Positions 4,003 to 18,300 of a stretch of DNA of 26,838 nucleotides are shown here, piece after piece (the stretch's first letter is position 1; every line of letters begins with the position of its first letter). Source of the DNA: a virus. The position numbers and the translations under genes were made by a program. Location of the stretch: the IMG/VR virus record IMGVR_UViG_3300020204_000307, positions 1 through 26,838 of that record; one strand, given 5' to 3'. Under the pieces are notes generated by a model, which was not told the origin of the DNA, searched no databases, and saw nothing but the letters and a program-made list of their open reading frames with translations.

Positions 4003-4404
4003 ATGCCTTCAGAGCGTGTAAGTAAGGGTTTTAAGGATCTCAGTATGTCATTTCAGATTAGCCCTCTGAATTATGACATACTTGCGATTAAAAATGAAAC
4101 TGCAATCGCTCGCTCAGTGAGAAATCTTGTCACTACTCTTCCTGGAGAGCGATTTTTCAATCAAAACCTTGGTTCAAACGTAACAAAATCACTTTTTGAG
4201 AACATCAATGCTATTTCGGCATCAGTAATTAAGGACGAAATTGAAAATACAATCACAAATTATGAACCAAGAGTTAATTTGATAAGTACTGATGTTTCTC
4301 CAGACTATGATAATAATAGTTTTAACGTAACAGTTAAATATGAAATTGTTGGGATTGACGTATTACCACAACAATTGTCATTTGCATTACAGCAGACACG
4401 ATAA
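4003..4404 (+). CDS. gp25: Baseplate wedge subunit gp25
   Basis: 133 residues, against 132 for T4 gp25. It shows the GPW/gp25 family pattern: ARSVRNLVTT (36-45), PGERFFNQNLGS (47-58), LFEN (64-67) and a YEPRV turn (87-91), followed by two strands (NNSFNVTVKYEIV). In contractile phages gp25 links gp6 to the tail-sheath end of the baseplate wedge and helps trigger sheath contraction. ATG 4003 gives full length; an internal ATG (MSFQISPL, residue 15) is a possible shorter start. No Shine-Dalgarno is seen, but a late promoter lies 21 nt upstream. Its stop is followed directly by the gp6 start, with no spacer. Confidence 0.95.
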   Translation: MPSERVSKGFKDLSMSFQISPLNYDILAIKNETAIARSVRNLVTTLPGERFFNQNLGSNVTKSLFENINAISASVIKDEIENTITNYEPRVNLISTDVSPDYDNNSFNVTVKYEIVGIDVLPQQLSFALQQTR

Positions 4405-6318
4405 ATGGCACTAGTTAACTTTAGCAATCTAGATTTTGATCAAATTAAGAGTTCGCTCAAGGAGTATTTGAGAGCGAACTCTAATTTTACTGACTATGAT
4501 TTTGAAGGATCTAACCTTTCATCAATTATTGATGTATTAGCATATAATACTTACATTACTTCGTACAACGCTAACATGGTTAGTAACGAAGTATTCATTG
4601 ATAGTGCAACTTTAAGAGAAAATGTGGTATCTCTTGCAAGAGCAATAGGATATGTGCCAAAATCAAGACGAGCTGCAGAAGCAAAAGTATCATTTTCAGT
4701 AGATACTACAAATTTACCAACAAACCCAATTTCTTTAACTCTACAAAAGGGAATTGTTTGTACAAGTGCAGTTGCATTTGGAAATGAAAGTTATACTTTT
4801 ACAATTCAGGATTCAATTACAGTTCCTGTAGTTAATGGAATTGCATCCTTTGATAATGTTCAAGTTTTTGAAGGAACTTACGTTACTCAAAACTTTACAG
4901 TTGATGCAAACAACTCGAATCAGCGTTTTATCTTAACAAATTTCAATATTGACACAAATTTAATTCGTGTAGTCGTAAAAAATACTCAAAATAGCACTGT
5001 AACACGTAAATTTACGCTTGCAGAGAACTTAATTGGGATTAATTCTGAATCTAAAGTATTCTTTATTCAAGAAATTGAAGATCAAAGGTATGAATTGATT
5101 TTTGGTGATGATGTTTTTGGCAAGAAACTGGACAATCTTAATTATATTGAAGTTTCTTATGTTATAACGAGCGGAGAAGCAGGAAACCGCGTAAACAGTT
5201 TTAATTATAGTGGAAGATTATTAGATAATAATGAATCTGTTGTTACAGAAGATATTTCTTTAGTTACGACAGATTCTACTTCACAATATGGTGCTGAAAT
5301 TGAATCTGTTAACTCAATTAAAAATTATGCGCCAAGAATATATGCGTCACAAAATCGTGCGGTAACGGCCGCTGACTATGAAGCGATAATCCCAAGCATT
5401 TATTCAGAAGCAGAGTCTATTTCTGTTTTTGGTGGAGAAACTTTAAGTCCACCAAAATATGGTAAAGTCTTTATTTCAATTAAACCTTATAATGGGTCGT
5501 TTGTTCCGAATCCCATCAAAGATAATATCAAAGCAGGTCTAAGAAAATATACAGTTGCTGGAATTGTTCCAGAAATTCTTGATTTAAAATATATTTACGT
5601 CGAATATGATACAACAGCATATTATAACGCAAATACTTCTCCAGGAGCTAGCACAGTAAAATCTATTATTTCATCAAACATTGAAAAATATGCAGATTCT
5701 ATAGAATTAAACAAATATGGTGCAAGATTTAAATACAGTAAATTTCAAAAAATAGTTGACGATAGTCATACATCAATTACCTCAAATATTACAAGAATCG
5801 TGATGCGTCGTGACACAAAAGTTGTTATTAATAAACTTGCGGATTATGAAATTTGTTATGGAAATGAATTTCACGTTAAAGATTTAAAAAATGGATACAA
5901 TATAAAATCTTCAGGATTTACTGTTGATGGAATATCTGAGACATTATACATGTCAGATGTTCCAAACTCTGATGGGAAAACAGGATTGATATTTTTCTTT
6001 AGTTTAAAATCTCCAACAGAACCAATTATAAAAAGAACAAATGTTGGGGTTATTGATTATGTACGTGGAGAAATTAGATTATCTGCTATTAAGTTTACAG
6101 GAACTTCAAAAACTGATGGAGGAATTCCAATTATACAAATTTCGGTAAGTCCTCAATCAAACGATGTCATCGGAAAAGAGGATCTTTATTTGCAACTAGA
6201 TATTAATAACAGTGTGTTGAACATGCAATCGGATGATATCTCATCTGGAGCTAACATCTCAGGTTCAACTTATATCGTGACTTCAAGTTACACAAACGGA
6301 GCCTTTGTAAGATTATAA
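4405..6318 (+). CDS. gp6: Baseplate wedge subunit gp6 (Baseplate_J)
   Basis: 637 residues, against 660 for T4 gp6. The N-terminal stretch from DFEGSNLSSIIDVLAYNTY (32-50) through NEVFIDSATLRENVVSLARA (61-80) and IGYVPKS is the gp6/gpJ signature. YELIFGDDVFGKKL and the SQNRAVTAADYEAIIPSIY region (about 315-333) match the core of the Baseplate_J domain. gp6 dimers form the continuous ring that holds the wedges together around the hub. The gene abuts gp25 without a gap and ends 3 nt before the giant gene, so the three are probably translated from one late transcript. Composition is strongly A/T-rich, like its neighbours. Confidence 0.95.
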   Translation: MALVNFSNLDFDQIKSSLKEYLRANSNFTDYDFEGSNLSSIIDVLAYNTYITSYNANMVSNEVFIDSATLRENVVSLARAIGYVPKSRRAAEAKVSFSVDTTNLPTNPISLTLQKGIVCTSAVAFGNESYTFTIQDSITVPVVNGIASFDNVQVFEGTYVTQNFTVDANNSNQRFILTNFNIDTNLIRVVVKNTQNSTVTRKFTLAENLIGINSESKVFFIQEIEDQRYELIFGDDVFGKKLDNLNYIEVSYVITSGEAGNRVNSFNYSGRLLDNNESVVTEDISLVTTDSTSQYGAEIESVNSIKNYAPRIYASQNRAVTAADYEAIIPSIYSEAESISVFGGETLSPPKYGKVFISIKPYNGSFVPNPIKDNIKAGLRKYTVAGIVPEILDLKYIYVEYDTTAYYNANTSPGASTVKSIISSNIEKYADSIELNKYGARFKYSKFQKIVDDSHTSITSNITRIVMRRDTKVVINKLADYEICYGNEFHVKDLKNGYNIKSSGFTVDGISETLYMSDVPNSDGKTGLIFFFSLKSPTEPIIKRTNVGVIDYVRGEIRLSAIKFTGTSKTDGGIPIIQISVSPQSNDVIGKEDLYLQLDINNSVLNMQSDDISSGANISGSTYIVTSSYTNGAFVRL

Positions 6319-6321
6319 GAT

Positions 6322-9300
6322 ATGTCAGAAGTAAGAGTTAAGATTAGTCAGGTTGTTGAAAGTCAACTTCCAAGATTTATAAAAGAAGAATTCCCTCTTG
6401 TTGTAGAATTTTTAAAACAATATTATCGTTCTTTCGAATTCCAAAGTGGAGCGTCAGATCTTTTACAAAATATTGATCAATATGTCAAAATTGATGAACT
6501 GACAAATCTTACAGAGAGCACAACCCTTACTTCTAGTGTTTTATTTACTGATGATACTATTTCTGTAGACTCTACTTATGGATTTCCAGATTCATATGGT
6601 CTCATCCAAATTGATAATGAAATCATCACTTATACTTCTAAGACTTCAACACAGTTTCGGGGTTGTATAAGAGGATTTAGTGGCGTAACATCTTATGATG
6701 ATCCAGCAACTACAGATCAACTTGTATTTTCTGACTCTGAAATTGCAGAACACACATCAGGATCTATTGTAACTAATTTAAGTATTTTATTCTTAAAAGA
6801 GTTTTTTAATAAAGTTAAAAAGCAAGTTAGCCCAGGATTTGAAAATAGATCATTATACTCTGGATTGAATGACGGTCTTTTTGTTAAGCAATCAAAAGAC
6901 TTCTATTCTTCGAAAGGAACCGACGCTTCTTTTAAGATTTTATTTTCAGCTCTCTACGGAAAAGAAGTCGAAGTTATACGTCCGAGAGACTATTTAATTC
7001 AACCTTCAGATGCTCAATATAGAATCACTAAAGACTTGGTGATTGAAGCGATTGAGGGAGATCCGATAGATCTTCAAAATAAAACTCTATATCAAGATTT
7101 TGATGGATTTTTCAAAAGAGCAGAAGGCACAATATCTAAAGTTGAAAAAATAGTTCGTGGCAATAAAGAATATTATGTATTAAGTCTTGACTATGATTAT
7201 GACAAAGACATCAATGTTTCTGGAACGGTTTTAGGTGAATTTAGTATTCATCCCACAACTCAAACAGTTACCAACACCATAATCAATGCTATAACTTTAG
7301 ATGTTGATTCCACAGTTGGATTTCCTCCTTCTGGTGAATTGATTATAGAATTAATAAATGGAACATCATTGACTGTAACTTATGAAGAAAAATCTTTAAA
7401 TCAATTTTACGGGTGCTCTGGAATTACTCAGGCATTTTCTAGTGGTCAAGTAATTAGAATTAATGCCTTTGCTTATGGGTATGGTGATAAAGCAGCAACT
7501 GAAATTATAAAAGTCAGAGTTAGTGGAGTATTATCGGATCTTGATATTTTAGACAAAACTAGTTTTTATCAAAAAAATGATTTAGTCAAAATAAAGTGTT
7601 TGGGTTCTAATCTAACAGATTATAAGTCAAATAATTGGTTATTTAACGTTTCAACAAGATATGAAGTTAAAACAATTGATCTTATCGATTCTTCAGACTT
7701 CACTTACAGAGTAAGTCTTTATGATGCTCATAATTTTTCTATTGGTAACTCCGTTACATTAATAGGATCTGATAGTCAAGAATTTGTTTCCGTGGTTACA
7801 TCAGAAGAAGCTTCATTAACTGCAGAATCTAGCATAATTTCCTTACAAGATACAACTTCATTTAATATTAGTGGCCAAGGTGAACTAGACACTACAAAAT
7901 TTTATAGTATCAGAAAAAATATTTTAAAAGTAAATTCCTCAAACTATCCAAGTCTTACAAAATATACTGCAAATGTTCAAAACGTATACACGGATTTAAA
8001 ATATTCGTTGTATGTTGCATCACCATCATTACCAAATTATTTAAATCAGTCAGTTAATGTTGTTGATAGATCAATAACTTTTTCTGGAGAATTTTCTGGA
8101 ACAGATTTAGAAATTGGCATTCATAATTTTTATACTGGTGATATAATTGTTTATAATCCAGAAAGCACCACAAATAAATTAAATTTACTTAAAGGAATTT
8201 ATTTTGTAAAAAAAGTAAATGAAACAACCATAAAATTAGCTAGAAGTAAAGAAAATATTTTTACAGAAAACTTTATTTCAGTATCTGGAACTGTAACCAA
8301 TAACAAATTCTATTTGTACAATTTTTCAGATGCTAATCTGAATCTTAATTCAGTTGAAAGTCAAAAACTTATTAGAGAACTTTCTAATCCAGAGAGCACC
8401 ACTGAAACTTATGAGACAATTCCAGGGTCTACTGGTATTTTTATAAGTGGTGTAGAGTTATTAAATTATAAATCCGAAGATCTGGTTTATTATGGTGAAA
8501 TTGAAAATGTCAATGTTCTAAGTCAAGGAAATGGATATGATATAATAAATCCACCAGTGCTGACAATATCTGATGACATTGGCACTGGAGCTTCTGGTTA
8601 TTGCTCTGTCATTGGTGGACTTGAAAGAATTGAAATAGTTGATCCTGGATTTGATTACTTAGATGATCCTGTTATTGCCATTTCTGGTGGAAATGGATCT
8701 GGAGCTTTCGTAAAACCAAATCTTATAGAATTTGATCACCATGCTGAATTTAACTCAACATCTCCAGCTGGGCACGTAAATCTTACGAATAATACTGTTG
8801 GATTTTCGAGTCATCATAAATTTAGAAATGCTGAAAAAGTAATCTATAATTCTCAAAGTGGAGTAGATGTTGGTGGATTATCTAATGGAGCTTTTTATCA
8901 TGTTTCTGTTCAAGATGGATTTACAGTAAAACTTCATAAAACTTTTGATGATGCTGCAGTTGGAATTAACACTGTAGATTTAACATCTTTTGGAACTGGT
9001 ATACACAAATTGTCATCGATAATTAAAAAGAAAAAACTTGGTTCAATATCAGTAATTTCTTCTGGGAGTAATTATCAAAATAAAAAAGTTACAACTACAA
9101 CAGTTGGAGTTAATACTTCTTCAAATATAATCAACATTAAAAATCATGGATTTTTTGATGGCGAATTAGTTTCTTATCAAACAACAGGATCTGTAATTGG
9201 TGGATTGTCAACAACGACAAATTATTATGTAACCAAAGTTTCTGATGAACAATTTAGATTGTCAATTGTTGGAGTTGGAACGGATAATCAAGATTTCTAT

Positions 9301-12300
9301 TACAAAACAAAACAATATATTAATTTAACTTCGACCGGTGGCGGAACACATATATTTAATTATCCAGAAATAAGTCTTACAGTAAAGGATAGAATTGGAG
9401 TTTCTACTTTATCTGGTCAAAGCTTCAGTGCAGTTTTACAACCAATTTTTAGAGGATCAATTGATTCTGTTTTTGTAGAATCTGGTGGAGAAGATTATGG
9501 ATCTGAAGAAATTTTAAATTATAATAGACAACCATCATTTACACTAAACAGTGGCAGTGAAGCTCAGGTTTTGATAGTTGTATTAAATGGAAAAATTACT
9601 GACGCATTGGTCGTTAATGGTGGATCAGGGTATAATGCCCCACCAAACTTAGTTATAAACGGAACTGGTACTGGCGCACAATTAACTCCAATAGTTTCTA
9701 ATGGGTCATTATCAGAAGTAAAAGTTATTTCTGGAGGTAATGGATATTCTTCTTCAACTTTTGTTACTGTAGTGTCTGCAGGATCTGAAGCAAAATTTGA
9801 TGTACAAATTAAATCTTGGAGAGTTAATTTAGTAGAAAGACTCATTGCATCAAATCAAATTTCTGATGATGATGGCGTAATCATTAAATCTTTAGATGAA
9901 AATTTTGGATTGAAATATACTCATGCATATGCTCCAAGAAAATTAAGATCTATAGTTTTAGCAACAAAATTCAAAGATGGAAATGTAATCTTTGTTCCCG
10001 ATTTACAAACATCATCTGGAGTAGAGTCTTTATCCAGTTCACACTCACCAATTATTGGGTGGGCATATGATGGCAACCCAATTTATGGTCCATATGGGTA
10101 TAGCGAACCATCTGGGGGTATTGTAAAATGTTTGGAAACTGGTTATTCACTTTTTCTTAAAACTAACAGGCCTAGCGCGTCATTATATCCTTCTGGATTT
10201 TTTGTTGAAGATTATGAATTTACAAAAACTGGAGATCTTGATGAATACAATGGTAGATTTTGTGTAACTCCAGAATATCCAAATGGTGTATACGCATATT
10301 TCTGTACAATAAATCCAGTTTCTGTAGATAGTGATGGAGCTTTTGAAAATTATTTAAGACCTGTATTTCCATATGCTATTGGAAATGAATATAAATCAAA
10401 ACCAATTAACTTTAATTTTGAAAAAACATCTAATCAAGATGAAATTGATATTAATGAAACTGGATGGTTAAGAAACACAACTCCATATAATATCACAAAA
10501 CAAAGAAGTTACTATGATTATGTAGTTGATCCAAACAAAATTAAAAAACAAACTTCAATTGTAAAAGGAGTAACACAAAGTAGTATAACTTCTATAGGGA
10601 TTGTAACCGGCGGCACTGGTTATCAAGTCAATGATCAATTAGTATTTGATAATGATGGAACTGGTGGATCTGGACTTAATGCAAAAGTTTCTACAGTTAG
10701 TGGTAAACAAGTATCTCAAGTAAGTGTTGCTAACTCAACTGTTTATAATGTGGAGTTTGTTCCACTTGCGAGTGGAGACAAATTTATTGGATTTGCAACA
10801 CAACCACATGCATTCTTAAAAAATGACATCGTTACAGTTTCTTCTTCTTTAGATTATCAAAAGTCTGGATTAATTGGTATTACAACAAATGTTTTAAAAT
10901 TAACAAGTGGAATTGGATCAACAACATCTACAGGTAAAGTAACATACTTTGAAGTTAGTGGGTTACTCAATTATCCTAATATTAAAGAAAATGACATTTA
11001 TCAAATTCGAAATGAACAGGTAAAAGTTTTAAATATTGATACTTTATCTTCTAGAATACGGGTTTTAAGAAATACAAATAATGACGCGGGAATTGGCACT
11101 TATTCTGCTGGCATAGGCTTAACTGAAGTAACTAGAAAATTACAACTCAATTTTGGAATTTCAACATCATACCAATATGACTTGAATAAAGAGTTTTATT
11201 TTGATCCTGGTGAGTCTGTGGGACTTGGAACAACTTCTGGACCAGGAATTGGATATACTTTATCTTTTGCAAACCCAGGAGCAGGAATAACTCAAATCAA
11301 TATTCCAACTAGAGCAATATATCTACCAAATCATCAATTAAAGACTGGAACTCCATTAATTTACAAAACAAATGGAGGAACTCCAGTATCTATTTCTACT
11401 AACGGTATTTCAAGTTTCCAACTTCAAGAAAATTCTGTTGTGTATGCGGCAAAAATTTCAGATGATTTAATTGGTATTTCAACATTTAAAGTTGGTCTTG
11501 GCAGCACGGGATCTTTTGTGGGTGTTGGAAGCACATCTACAAATATTCTTTATTTTACAAGTGTTGGGGTTGGAAATACTCATAGTTTCAAAACAAGTTA
11601 TCAAAATACTTTAACTGCTCAAGTAAGTAGAAACAAAGTCACAGTAGCAACTGCATCATCTCATGGACTAGAAACAAATGATGAAGTTTATGTACAAGTA
11701 AATCCAGGATTGGCAACAACTGTCGTAGTAAAATATGATGATTACAACAGAAGATTGGTTATCAACCCAAGATCATTTATATCTACAAATGTTGATGTTT
11801 TAAATAATACAATTTCAATATCAAATCACAAATATACTACTGGTGAAAAGATTATTCATACTTCAACATCTTCATCTGGTGGTTTATTAAACGAAGCAAT
11901 TTATTATGTCGTCGCTGTTGATGAAAATAAAATTAAATTAACAGAGACATATTATGATGCTATACAACCAATACCAACAGTGGTTGGAATTAGTTCAGCT
12001 TCTTTAGGGACAATATCACAAATTAATCCTCAAATCAATGCCGTCAAGGATTACACTTTAGTATTTGACGTTTCAGATTCTTCTTTATCTTTCTTCAATA
12101 ATTCAGTTCAATATTCTGCATTTGATTTTAATTTTTATACAGATCCTAATTTTAAAAATATTTTTAATTCTACAGAGCAATCACCTTCATTCGAAGTTGT
12201 AAAAACTGGATCAATAGGAGTAACCACAACAGCAACAGTTTCTATAAAAATAAATGATAATCTTCCATCAACATTATATTATTCTTTAGATCCAATTAAT

Positions 12301-15300
12301 TTGAGTATAAATGATGTAACTAAAAAAGAAATTATAATTGACAATGAAATTATTACACATAATCAAATTTTATTAAAAAATAGTGATTATGTTGGAAAAT
12401 TTAATGCAATAAAATCTTCAGAAACTGAATTTGCATATACAATATTAAAAAATCCAGAAGAAAGTCAATATACAACAACTAGCGGACTCTTAGAGTATTA
12501 TACAAATTCTACTACAGCTTATGGTAAAATTAATTCGATCTCTATTACATCAAAGGGTAGAAACTATCAAAAAGTTCCACATATAACAGTTTCATCATCA
12601 TATGGTACAGGATCTGTTTTGATTGCATCCAGTTCTGGAATTGGTTCAATTACTAAAGTTGAAATTGAAGATATTGGATTTGATTATCCATCAGATTTGA
12701 GTTTAAGACCTTCTGCTAAATTGCCAGAGATATTAAAGATTGAGTCTTTATCATCATTTAAATCAATTGGAATTAGTTCTGTTGGTAGAAATTACACTAT
12801 AGCTCCAAATCTTGTGGCAATTGATAGTGTGACTAATGAAGTGATTTCTGATGTTGATTTGACGTACAATGTTGGAGATTCTCAAGTTACAATTTTAAAA
12901 AATACAAAAGGCATTAGTAACGTAACTCCAACTATTATTCCAACTAACAATATCAACGGAGTGGGGATTAGTACAATAACATTCATTCAATCTTCAAAAG
13001 ATGTTGTTGTAACTCTTGGAGCAAGTTTTAGCAATGCTTCAGATTTCCCATTTAATATTGGTGATAAAGTTTTAATTGAGAGCATCAGTGTTGGTGTTGG
13101 ATCTACTGCAAAAGGATATAACTCTGCAAATTACAATTATACTTTATTCACTATTGTAAATACTGATCCAAATATTGGCGGTATTGGAGCTACGGTTTCA
13201 TACAATTTGTCAGATTATTTAAAATCCACAGAAATTCCAGGAACTTATGATCCAGTAAATTCTTATGGTAGAATAATTCCACAGAAACATTTTCCAATTT
13301 TCAATATAGAACTTCAAAAAAATCAGTTCAATATTGGAGAAAATGTTTATTCTGAAACTGCTGCCGGAACTGTTCTTAGTTGGGAAGATGAAAGTAGTTA
13401 TTTAAAAATAGCAACTGAAACTGATTTTTCACCAAATCAAATTGTATTTGGAGAATCCTCTAATTCTCAAGGTAGAGTAGAAGAAGTTGTAAAATATGAT
13501 TCTGTTTATGATGTAAAATCATCTTCGATTGTTAAAAAGGGATGGAATACTGAAACTGGATTCTTGAACAACGCTTTACAAAGAATACATGATAATGACT
13601 ATTATCAGTATTTCTCTTATGCACTCAAATCTGAAGTTTCACTAGATACTTGGAATGACGTTGTTAGTGATTTAAATCACACTTCGGGATTTAAAAAATT
13701 TAGTGATTTGGTATTAGAATCTTCAGCAGACTATACTGGTATTGCAACAAGTCAAGATAATGGAGATTTTGAAGCTGTTGTTGATGTAGATACAGTAATT
13801 GACACAAATTGTATTTTTGATTTTGATTTGGCAAAGGAAAACAATATTATTCTAGATGGAAAAATCAATTCTAATCAGATAACATTTAACTCAAAAATAG
13901 TACAAGACTATATTGAGTCGATTGGAAATAGAGTCTTGATGATTGATGATTTAAGTCCTCAATTTAATAGTTCTCCTAGATCGATAGCGTATAGTGTTGT
14001 TGATACATTCTCTGTCGATGAATTTGATGTAAATGCATATAGATTTAGAAAATATATTGCATTAATAACTGATAAATTTACAATAACAGATCAAGAAGTA
14101 TTACTTGTTTCACTTCTTCATGATAACGCAAATGGATATCTAAATCAATATGGACGTGTAGAAACAATACATGATCTTGGATCATTTGATTTTACAATTT
14201 TAGGTACAGAAGCAAATCTTCTTTTCTATCCAAATTATTTTTCTGTCAATAATTATGATGTAAGTTTAGCATCTTATAATTTAAGAGATATTACAACTGG
14301 AATTGGAACAGTTTCTCTTGGAGATTCTGTAATCATAAAAACATCTACACAAAATGTTTCGGTTGGAACCACAACAGCTTCAACAATTGTTGGAATTGCA
14401 TCTACTTATAGAGCATCCAAACTTCTGATTCAAATTGAAGCATCCGACAAGTCTTATTTTGAAATTGATGAAGTTACTGTAATTCATGATGGAACATCAG
14501 CAACACTGATAGAATACGGTCAAATGACCGCAAATGACCTAACTCCAACTGCTATAAGTGGATTAGGAACTTATAGTGCTTATCTTTCTGGATCCAATTT
14601 AAATATTGATCTCACTCCAAATTCTGGGTTAACAACTAACTACAATATTAATACATTTATAGTTTCGATTGGAAATACTTCATCAACAACTACTGGATCA
14701 CAAACTATCACAGATTCCACTTTAAAATCTACTATAACATCGATTGCATCATCGACAGCACCAACATATAACATTGTATCACAATATCCAAATACTTCGT
14801 TTGGTGCATATTATATTGCTGTTGTTGAAGATAAAACAAATAACCAATATCAGATTTCAGAACTTGTTTCGGTATCAAATAGCGGAAACACCTGTTTAAC
14901 TGAATTTGCAGTTCTCGAAACAGGATCTTCTATTGGATCGTTTACAATTGATAATCCATCTGATGTAAATCTGTATTTTACTCCAATTGCAAATGCAAAT
15001 GTAGAAGTAAGAGTTTATCAACATGCAATTACAAATGTACATGATTCATCGTTAACTCCATCAATTGATTTTATAAATGGATCCATAGAATCTGTTTATG
15101 GTGATTATACTGGTTCTGAAATTGATGTCAAAAAATCTTTCTACTTAACTCACAAAGATAAACCAATCTTTGAAAGATATATTCTTGGTAATGATTCAAA
15201 CATTATTGACATAAGCAATAATAGAATAAAAATTCCAGAGCATTTCTTTGTAACTGGACAAGAATTATCATACGCACACTCTGGAGCTGGCACGACACAA

Positions 15301-18300
15301 GCAGTTGGAATTGCGACTACGACTGTCACTGGAATTGGATCAACTGATAAACTTCCATCGACTTTATATGTTGTTAAGTCAAGTGATCTACACATTCAAG
15401 TTGCTGCTTCGGCATCAGAAGCACTTAGAACTCCACCTTCAGTTTTAACACTTTCAAGTGTTGGCATTGGCACTTCTCATGTTTTAAGAGCCAAAAATCA
15501 AAATTCAAAAGTTATTGTTGGACTCGACAATGTAATTCAATCGCCAATTGTAAGCACTTCTGTTACAACAACTTTGACAAGTAATATTGAAGTAATTACT
15601 AGTTCAATATTTATTTCTGGTATTACCTCATTCTTTGCCGGTGATATTGTAAAGATTGGCAATGAACTTATGAGGATAACTGCAGTTGGATTTGGATCTA
15701 CTAACAGTATTCTCATTGATAGAGGATTGGTGGGAAGTGGAATATCAACACATCCGTCCGGTAGCGTTATCACAAAAGTTCTCGGCAATTTTAATATTGT
15801 AGACAATTATATTAACTTTACAGATGCCCCATATGGTGAAATTCCTTTCCCAAATCCATCGTCAAGACCAGATGAGCAAGATTATACAGGATTGAGCACC
15901 AGTTCAACGTTTAGTGGAAGAGTTTTCTTAAAATCTGGTGATCCAGATTCTCTACAAGAATCTTATCATGACAATTATATTTTTGATGATATATCACATC
16001 AGTTTGATGCAATTACAAAAGATTTTACTATAAGATCTGACTTCCAAAATATCGCTGGGGTATCGACATCAAACGCTATTGTATTAATTAATTCAATATT
16101 CCAACAACCAAGAAGATCTGGGCCTCTTACTATACTCGGAGATTATTACCTGACAGAAAGTTCTGGTATCACATCAATATCATTTACTGGTGCAGCTTCA
16201 TCTATTCAGTATGATGTTAACACTGCATCAATTCCTCGTGGTGGCGTAATCATTTCTGTTGGATCTACTGCTGGATTTGGATATCAACCTCTTGTTTCTG
16301 CAGGAGGAACTGCAATCGTATCCATTGCTGGAACAATCTCCTCAATTAGTATTGGAAATAGTGGATCTGGATATAGAGCAGGAATTCAAACTGTTGTTAA
16401 TGTTGGCGTTCAAACTTCAAGTGTTGGGACACCAAACATTGAGTTTATTGGAACCGCAGCTATTAGTGGCGGTCACATTGTAAGCGTTGCTATCACAAAT
16501 CCTGGAGCAGGATATACATCATCAAATTCACCAATTGTTGTTTTTGATGACCCTCTTTCTTATTCAAATATTCCATTAATTTACAGTTCCTCTTCTAGAC
16601 CTGGATTTGGTACTGAAGCGACAGTGGACATTATTGTCGGCCAAGGATCAAGTATTATTAATTTTGAAATTAAGAACATTGGACACTCTTATGGTCAAGG
16701 AGAAATATTAACTGTTGCAATTGGTGGAGCAACAGGCATACCAACAAATACTTCATTAACGTTTAAAGAGTTCAAAGTTTCTATTGATAAAACTTTCACC
16801 GATAGTTTCTCTGGATGGATAGTTGGTGATTTACAAGTATTTGATTCGATTGATTCCTTGTTTGATGGTGAAAGAAAAAATTTCCCATTAAGCATTGATG
16901 GCGTTCAAACTACAATTCGATCTAGTAAAGGTTCAAACATTGATATTCAAGCGACTCTGTTAGTATTCATAAATGACATTCTTCAAGTTCCTGGAACTGG
17001 ATATGAATTCAATGGTGGAAGTATAATTACATTTCCAGAACCTCCAAAAGTTGAAAGTTCTTCAAAAATAATTTTCTATAAAGGAAATGCTGATGTTGAC
17101 GTTGAGTTTATTGACATTCTTGAGAATGTAAAAATTGGTGACACACTAACGTTACATTCAGATGTTGAAAATTTAACTGAAACTGAAAGGCTAGTTACAG
17201 AAATTAAGTCGTCAGACACAGTTCTAACAAGTCTTTATAATGGTGTTGGAATTTCTGCAGATACAACACTTTTAAGACCAGTTACATTATGTAAGCAAAC
17301 TGAAGACAAAATTATCAATGGTCAAAGAGTTGGAAAAAATAGAGAAAGTTATGAAGCATCAATTCAACCAACAACTAATATTATTCAAAATGTCGGTGTA
17401 ACTTCTACGGTAATATTTGTTGAAAGTGTAAAAACTTTCTTTGATAATGCGAGCGAATATACATCTTCAGAGCAACAACCAAAGAGAATTACAATTACAT
17501 CTCAAGATACCATAGTTGCAGCTGCAGCAACAGCAGTTGTTTCAGTTGCTGGAACAATTAGTTCTATTGTAATTAGTGATGGTGGAGGTGGATATACATC
17601 CACACCATCAGTTACAATTGAATCTCCAGTTGGTCTTGGATCGACTCAGAGAGCGTCTGCAGTCTCTTCCTTGACCGGAGGATCTGTTACATCTATTTCT
17701 GTTACCTCGCCAGGAACAGGATATACTTCATCAAATCCACCTGTTGTTCTGATTGAATTCCCAACTCCAAAAACAGAACAAATCACAAAAGTAAATTACA
17801 GTGGAGATTTTGGAGTTATTACAGGTATTTCTACAACTTCTGTAGGTGTAGCATCCACTGGACTTGTTTTAGATCTGTTCATTCCAACAAACTCATTCTT
17901 AAGAAATACATCAGTGAATAATGTTGGAGTTGCAACAACTGGTGTTAGTGGAATTCAAACTGGATATTACTTTGTTGTGTTTAATTCTAACGTAGGATCT
18001 GCAGTTACTTCCATACGTGAAGATCAAACTATTATTGGATATGGAACTCAATTTATTGATAATATCTATGAGGCTGCTGCGGTTTCTATTGCACAAACAA
18101 GTGTCCCTGGAATTGGAGTTACTTATGTGACAAAAGTTACTGTAAGTCTTCAAAATTACAATGGTATTAGTGGAATTGGGTTTAGTAACTTCTATGGTGA
18201 ATTTAGTTGGGGAAGAATTACAAATCTTACAAGATCTAATCCTGAGTCATTTACAATTTACAACACTGGTTTATCTGGGATTGCTACTTCTCCAACTGTT

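Noticed and set aside
4399-4407. Late promoter at the gp25/gp6 junction (GATAAATG)
   Set aside because: Two mismatches to TATAAATA, and the sequence is explained by the TAA stop followed directly by ATG.
15150-18153. Reverse-strand frames of 60-90 residues under the giant gene
   Set aside because: They are shadows of a repeat-rich coding sequence with no ribosome sites and no family resemblance.
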